64,000 nucleotides of DNA, taken from the NCBI GenBank assembly GCA_965248135.1, contig CBDFIN010000012.1, forward strand, positions 682,001-746,000. Reading direction: 5' to 3'. The notes under the pieces were generated by a model. That model searched no databases, was not told where the DNA came from, and saw nothing but the letters and a program-made list of their open reading frames with translations. The DNA comes from SZUA-100 sp965248135. Lineage in GTDB: Bacteria > Pseudomonadota > Alphaproteobacteria > Rhizobiales > Rhizobiaceae. Of the stretch, positions 59,623 through 64,000 are shown piece after piece. How positions within the stretch are numbered: position 1 is the stretch's first letter; each line of letters begins with the position of its first letter. Both the position numbers and the translations under genes were made by a program.

Positions 59623-60307
59623 GGGTCACGCCAAAAAAACGCCAACACTTGTTGAACGCAAATCCGTGTCGGACCTTGCGGTGCCCAAGGCCGGCATTCG
59701 CCGGGAGAATGAAAGAGCAATCCAGGCGGCGGCGGAAAAGGTTTTTGCCGAATTCGGCTTTCGCGGCGCCACCACCCAGATGATTGCCGACCGGGCCGGT
59801 ATTCCCAAGGCCAATCTGCACTATTATTTTCCGACCAAGCTGGCGCTCTACCGCAAAATTGTCGAGGAGATATTCTCGATATGGCTGGAGGCGGCAGATT
59901 CATTTGATGGCAACAGCGACCCGGTCAAGGCGCTGTCGCGCTATATTGACAAGAAGATGGAAATATCGCGCTCTCACCCCCATGGCTCCAAAATCTGGGC
60001 CAATGAGATCATGCATGGGGCGCCAATTATCCAGGATTTTCTGGAAACCACCTTGCAGGAATGGACAGAATCGCGAATTGCCATTATCCAGCAATGGATA
60101 GATCGCGGACTGATTGATTCGATCGATCCGCGTCATCTGCTTTATATGATCTGGGCGACAACTCAGCACTATGCTGACTTCGCTCACCAGATCAACACTT
60201 TGAACGGGGGCAGGCGATTTAGCGACGCGCAATGGGAAAATGCCTGCGGTGATGTTAAAAACATTATTCTCGGCGGAATTGGTGCCGCGAAAAAAGGCCG
60301 TCAATGA
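59623..60307 (+). CDS. TetR-family regulator, RutR-like (first of two)
   Basis: A 227-residue repressor with an N-terminal helix-turn-helix (AAEKVFAEFGFRGATTQMIADRAGIPKANLHYYFPTKLALY) and a RutR-like C-terminal ligand domain (SKIWANEIMHGAPIIQDFLETTLQEW ... LLYMIWATTQHYADFAHQI). I start at ATG 59623; the open frame further upstream would cover the operator. It is divergent from the pyrimidine operon and overlaps the second regulator by 4 nt. Confidence 0.88.
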
Positions 60308-60945
60308 CAATTGCTGACAATCCAATGCCACCCAAGAGGACCCGCATTCAGGAGGAGAACCGACAGCGTATATTGGAGGCCGCGCTGGAGACCTTCTCGG
60401 CCTTTGGTTTTCGCGGTGCTACCATCGACCAGATTGCCCAACAAGCGGACATGTCGAAACCGAATATTCTCTATTATTTCAAGAGCAAAGAAGAAGTGCA
60501 CCGGGTGCTTTTGGATCAACTTCTTGATACCTGGCTCGACCCATTGCGCGATATCAATCCAGATGGCGACCCGCTTGCTGAGATTTTGCAATATATCGAT
60601 GATAAATTGGTAATGGCGCGAAAACATCCGCGTGAAAGCCGGTTGTTCGCCAATGAAATATTGCAAGGTGCACCGCGTATCAATGATATGCTCAAGGGCG
60701 AGTTGAAGACTCTCGTCGACGAAAAAGCCGCGACTATTGCGAACTGGATCAAGGCTGGACGTCTGGCCGAGTGTGATCCTTACCACTTGATCTTCTCGAT
60801 TTGGGCGACGACTCAGCATTACGCTGATTTCGAAGTTCAGATCAGGGCTGTATTAGGCAATAATCGGAAGGAAGGCACCTTCGACGATGCTGCCCATTTT
60901 CTTGCCAGCCTTTTTGGCAACGGCTTGAGGCCGGATAAAGGATGA
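60304..60945 (+). CDS. rutR: TetR-family regulator, RutR-like (second of two)
   Basis: A 213-residue paralogue with helix-turn-helix AALETFSAFGFRGATIDQIAQQADMSKPNILYYFKSKEEVH and the RutR C-terminal domain (SRLFANEILQGAPRINDMLKGELKTLVDEKAATIANWIKAGRLAECDPYHLIFSIWATTQHYADFEVQI). It is closer to canonical RutR in length and in this last block. ATGA overlap couples it to the first TetR. Which of the two binds the palindrome, or whether they form heterodimers, cannot be told. Confidence 0.88.
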   Translation: MTIADNPMPPKRTRIQEENRQRILEAALETFSAFGFRGATIDQIAQQADMSKPNILYYFKSKEEVHRVLLDQLLDTWLDPLRDINPDGDPLAEILQYIDDKLVMARKHPRESRLFANEILQGAPRINDMLKGELKTLVDEKAATIANWIKAGRLAECDPYHLIFSIWATTQHYADFEVQIRAVLGNNRKEGTFDDAAHFLASLFGNGLRPDKG

Positions 60946-60950
60946 CAAGA

Positions 60951-61898
60951 TTAAAGGTCTGGCGCCAGCGCCATAATGATCAACCCAAACACGGTTACCA
61001 GCGCGCCGGCGGCGATGGATATTGATACCCAGCCATGCCCCAACAGACCCTCGATAATGATAATCACCGTGGGCGTGAGATAAGCATAACCGAATACCTT
61101 TGATGCCGGCAGGCGCATCGATGCGAATTGCACCAGATAAAAGGTGCCGGCGGTGGTGAATATTGCCAGATAGCCGACAGCGACCCAGACAATTGGCGGC
61201 AATCCCGTCCAGTTGGTTTCCATGACGTCACCAAAGCCATAAAGCGTTATCCACACGGTGCTGGCCACAAGGGTCCAGAAGGTGAAGACCAGCACGCTTT
61301 CCCCCCGGTTGAGCCGCTTGACCAGCGGCGCATAGATGGCGTGGAGCACGCAACCGGCAAAAAAGATCGTCTCGCCCTTACCGATATCAAATCCCCTCAG
61401 CGCTTCGACATCGCCGCGAAAGATCACCCAGACCGCGCCCATGCCGGCAACAACCAGGCTGGCCAGCACAATAGGGCGGGTGGTTTGGCCCAGTACCAGT
61501 AAGCCGAAACCGGCACTCATCAACGGTATCAGCGTGAACACCGCGCCGGTGGATACCGGGCTGGCATAGTTCAGCGCGATAAACATGAAGATGAAATAGC
61601 CGCCCATCAACAGACCAAGCAGAACAAACCGCCAGGCCGATTTCGGTAACGCCAGTCCGCCGCCCGAGATCGTGATCATGGCCCCCAAAACGACGGTGGC
61701 AAAGACAAACCGTACGGTATTGATGGCACCGGAGGCAATGTGCGGCACCGCCATTGCACCGAGCGAAAACGAGCCGGCAATCAGTGTCGCAAACAAGATC
61801 ATCGCCAGATGACCAAAGAGCTTTTCCCGGCCGGTCGCCAGATTATTGGTGGGAACAGCCGTGGCAGCTGGAATTTTTTGGTCGCTGGAGTTGGACAT
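60951..61898 (-). CDS. EamA/DMT-family permease
   Basis: Ten-helix transporter of the drug/metabolite superfamily, about 315 residues, made of two EamA repeats (ATLIAGSFSLGAMAVPHIASGAINTVRFVFATVVL ... and GETIFFAGCVLHAIYAPLVKRLNRGESVLVFTFWTLVAS). I start at ATG 61898; the frame extends upstream to 62057 but that leader looks non-coding. It ends 5 nt after and convergent with the second TetR gene. Substrate not predictable; amino acid or metabolite export is usual. Confidence 0.85.
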   Translation of the reverse strand: MSNSSDQKIPAATAVPTNNLATGREKLFGHLAMILFATLIAGSFSLGAMAVPHIASGAINTVRFVFATVVLGAMITISGGGLALPKSAWRFVLLGLLMGGYFIFMFIALNYASPVSTGAVFTLIPLMSAGFGLLVLGQTTRPIVLASLVVAGMGAVWVIFRGDVEALRGFDIGKGETIFFAGCVLHAIYAPLVKRLNRGESVLVFTFWTLVASTVWITLYGFGDVMETNWTGLPPIVWVAVGYLAIFTTAGTFYLVQFASMRLPASKVFGYAYLTPTVIIIIEGLLGHGWVSISIAAGALVTVFGLIIMALAPDL

Positions 61899-62172
61899 GA
61901 TCGCAATCTGAACGGGAGTGTGCAAAAGCGGTAATGTACAGTCATCAAGGGATAAATCGAGCGATTTTTTTCCCCGCGCTAGCGTCGCTGACTGAAACGA
62001 TCTTGGATCGCTTAGCGATAGAATATCACCATATGCCGGCCGTGCGCAGGCCTTCAATGTAGCGCTGCAATACGGCCGGATATGGTCAAAATCACCCGAT
62101 GTGTCGTTGTGAAATCTTAAAAGGGATTACCCTGCCGGCGATTTCACGCCTAAAGCCAGACGATTTTGGCTC

Positions 62173-62316
62173 ATATAGCTGGACACCTTCAAAATGATTC
62201 GATCAGTATTCTCTTCGCTCACGGCGGGCTCTGCCCGGGCCTCCGCGGGGGCGGCGCAAAGGCGCCGGTCGCTGTGCGCTCCTGATGAGCCATGATCACT
62301 TTAAAGTGATCATGCT
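62173..62316. repeat. GC-rich dispersed repeat, copy 4
   Basis: Compact copy beginning ATATAGCTGGACACCTTC and ending with a perfect 24-bp palindrome centred on TTTAAA (62289-62312, arms CATGATCACTTT). Includes GGGGCGGCGCAAAGGCGCC. The gene-free stretch 61899-62504 contains this copy, a short CTGATACTCGACAGACCCTA motif at 62335-62353, and the leader of the TRAP remnant. Confidence 0.85.
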
Positions 62317-62504
62317 ATTCCACATTCCAAATCCTGATACTCGACAGACCCTAAAGTGTCTGGAAAAATTCATGCAAAAAACCGACTCAACAAAATAGGG
62401 CGTATACTCCATATTATCGATCATGCTGCGCATGCAAGACGCATCCTTGATCAATCAGATCTGCTGAAGCAGGCATCGATCAATGTTCAATTGGGAGGAA
62501 ATCT

Positions 62505-63122
62505 ATGAACAAGATTGTTAATATTCTGGCTGCGTCCGCCCTCGGTTTCGCGTTGATGGCAACCTCGGCTGTGTCTGAAGATTTGAAAATGCTAACCGCT
62601 TGGGGTGCAAACTATTCCGGCACGGCCAACATGGCCTATGGCTACGACAAGCTGGTTGCAGAAATCACCGGCGGTAAGGTGAACATAAAACCGAGCGGAC
62701 CGGAGGTTGTGCCAACCGGCAAGCAGTTGCAACCCGTCTCTTCCGGTGTGTTTGATCTGATCTACACCCACGGGCTTTACCATACCGGCACCACCGGTGT
62801 TGGAGCCGCCGTCGACGCTGTTGACGGCGATATTGAAAAACGGCGGACATCTGGCGTCTAGGAGTGGGTCGATAAACACTATCAGGAAACCCAAAATCTA
62901 AAAGTTCTGTCGATACCGACTGCAACTACCGGATTCCGGTTTTTCCTGAAAGCACCAATGGATACAGGGAATAAATTGAATGGCATGAAAATCCGCGCCC
63001 TTCCCTCCTATCGAAAAACTTGTCGGTTCACTTGGCGGCACGGCAGTGGTCATACCATTCGGGGAACTTTACTCGGCTGCGGAAAAAGGCGTGATAGACG
63101 GCCTTGCTTGGCCTGGCAGTCC
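62505..63122 (+). pseudogene. TRAP transporter substrate-binding protein (DctP), broken
   Basis: Starts well (GGAGGAAAT site, signal peptide MNKIVNILAASALGFALMATSAVS, then MLTAWGANYSGTANMAYGYDKLVAEITGGKVNI) but an in-frame TAG stop lies at 62859-62861 (…TSGV-stop-EWVDKHYQETQNLKVLS). A frameshift follows near 63011, after which the other frame reads EKLVGSLGGTAVVIPFGELYSAAEKGVIDGLAWPGS. The C-terminal third and the small membrane subunit DctQ are missing: the sequence runs straight into DctM. Confidence 0.88.
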
Positions 63123-64000
63123 TGTTCGCGCTTTTTCTTTCCGGCGCGCCGATCTTTCTGGCATTTTTGGTAGCCATCATTGTTGGTGTTTACTCTATTA
63201 TCGGCCCTGCCGGATTTCCGATGTTTGCCAACAGCATTCTCGATACGGTGTCGATCACCTCACCGGCTTCCATCCCGCTTTTTATCCTTATGGGCGAGTT
63301 GTTGTTTCGATCGGGCAAAATGGATGTGCTGTTTGATTCCATCGCCAAGCTTGTGGGCCGGGTGCGCGGTCGTCAATATGTTCTCGTGGCTGTATTATCC
63401 GCCGTCTTTGGCGCGCTTTCGGGTGTTGCTATGGCGGTTGCGGCAATGCTGGGCCGAGCCATTATGCCGGGCATGGAAGCCGCGGTTACGATCGTGATAT
63501 TGCCGCCGGATTGATTGTCGGTGGCGCCAGTCTTGCACCAATCATCCCACCAAGCCTGCTAGCAATAATCGTTGGCTCGATCGCTGATGTATCGATAGCC
63601 AAACTGCTGGTGGCGGGGGTTGTTCCGGGTCTGTTTCTGGGTGGCATATTTCTTATCTATGTCTTTGTCCGTATCGCTATGAAGCCTGGCCTGGCACCGG
63701 CGAGCGTGGCGGGCGAGCGCGCCGATGTCACCATTGGCGAACAGATCTTGGCGCTGGTTCGCACCTTGCCCTTCGTCATCGTGATTTTCTCGGTAATGGG
63801 ATTTATCATGCTGGGCATCGCCACACCGTCGGAATCGGCTGCAACCGGTGTGGTTGGCGCGCTGGTGACCGTGGCCATTTATCGTAATCTTAGCATCAAA
63901 ATGATTTGGCAATCGACCATGGCGTCGATTACAGTGTTGGCGATGATCCTTGCGATCATGGCAATGTCAAAGATGTTTACCCAATTGCTGGCCTTCACCG
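63104..64000 (+). pseudogene. TRAP transporter large permease (DctM), broken; continues past window
   Basis: A first frame (63104-63514) reads LGLAVLFALFLSGAPIFLAFLVAIIVGVYSI ... RGRQYVLVAVLSAVFGALSGVAMAVAAMLGRAIMPGMEAA, typical of the DctM N-terminal half. Near 63486 the frame shifts, and YDRDIAAGLIVGGASLAPIIPPSLLAIIVGSIADVSIAKLLVAG continues open to the right edge. The first few residues of the protein are lost at the fusion with the dctP remnant. Confidence 0.85.

Overview
The window looks like a chromosomal stretch of an alphaproteobacterium, probably Hyphomicrobiales. The signs are a PdhS-type cell-cycle histidine kinase, a tRNA-His without an encoded G-1 and with A73 (an alphaproteobacterial trait), a RutR-controlled pyrimidine operon and the general gene style. 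GC is moderate and intergenic spaces carry several small repeat families.

Layout. 1-8056 (+): housekeeping block: rlmE (cut by the left edge), cfa, an acyl carrier protein plus ketosynthase pair, guaB, a MAPEG protein, an RsmB-like rRNA methyltransferase and a DUF4336 protein. 8094-29609 (-): one apparently co-transcribed run of about 21 kb. Its upstream end encodes a four-gene set matching iodate reductase (two di-haem cytochrome c peroxidase-like proteins, a TAT-exported Rieske protein and an arsenite-oxidase-family molybdenum subunit). These are followed by a HEAT-repeat protein, a secreted CarboxypepD-like protein, and two paralogous four-gene modules (CydA-like membrane protein, di-haem cytochrome c, membrane-anchored mono-haem cytochrome c, di-haem cytochrome c fused to an ethylbenzene-dehydrogenase-like haem domain). 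The modules are separated by two more cytochromes c and tiny membrane proteins. I count 17 CXXCH haem c sites. A PAS-SARP regulator lies directly upstream, and an 11-bp-period direct repeat of the kind SARPs bind sits in front of the run.

31-38 kb: a repeat-rich patchwork with SelO, a broken AraC remnant, a nucleoside hydrolase / ATC hydrolase / RidA operon with a divergent, short LysR gene, a hotdog thioesterase, tRNA-His, two dispersed repeat families and a 202-bp MITE-like insertion with a 10-bp target duplication. 38-51.5 kb: pdhS, an iron ABC binding protein and permease without an ATPase, acetoacetate-CoA ligase, AsmA-like protein, class III cyclase and a pentapeptide-repeat protein.

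51.6-61 kb (-, then +): reductive pyrimidine catabolism: ABC uptake system, dihydropyrimidinase, N-carbamoyl amino acid amidohydrolase, a wrecked omega-aminotransferase, and two tandem RutR-like TetR regulators with a RutR-type operator between the divergent units. An unrelated coiled-coil membrane gene is wedged inside. 61-64 kb: an EamA permease and a decayed TRAP transporter operon.

How the genes may work together (inference): the molybdenum/Rieske enzyme would act in the periplasm on iodate or a related oxyanion, the peroxidases would remove H2O2 or reactive iodine by-products, and the duplicated CydA-like/cytochrome c modules would connect it to the quinone or cytochrome c pool. The last part is the least described and most interesting element here.
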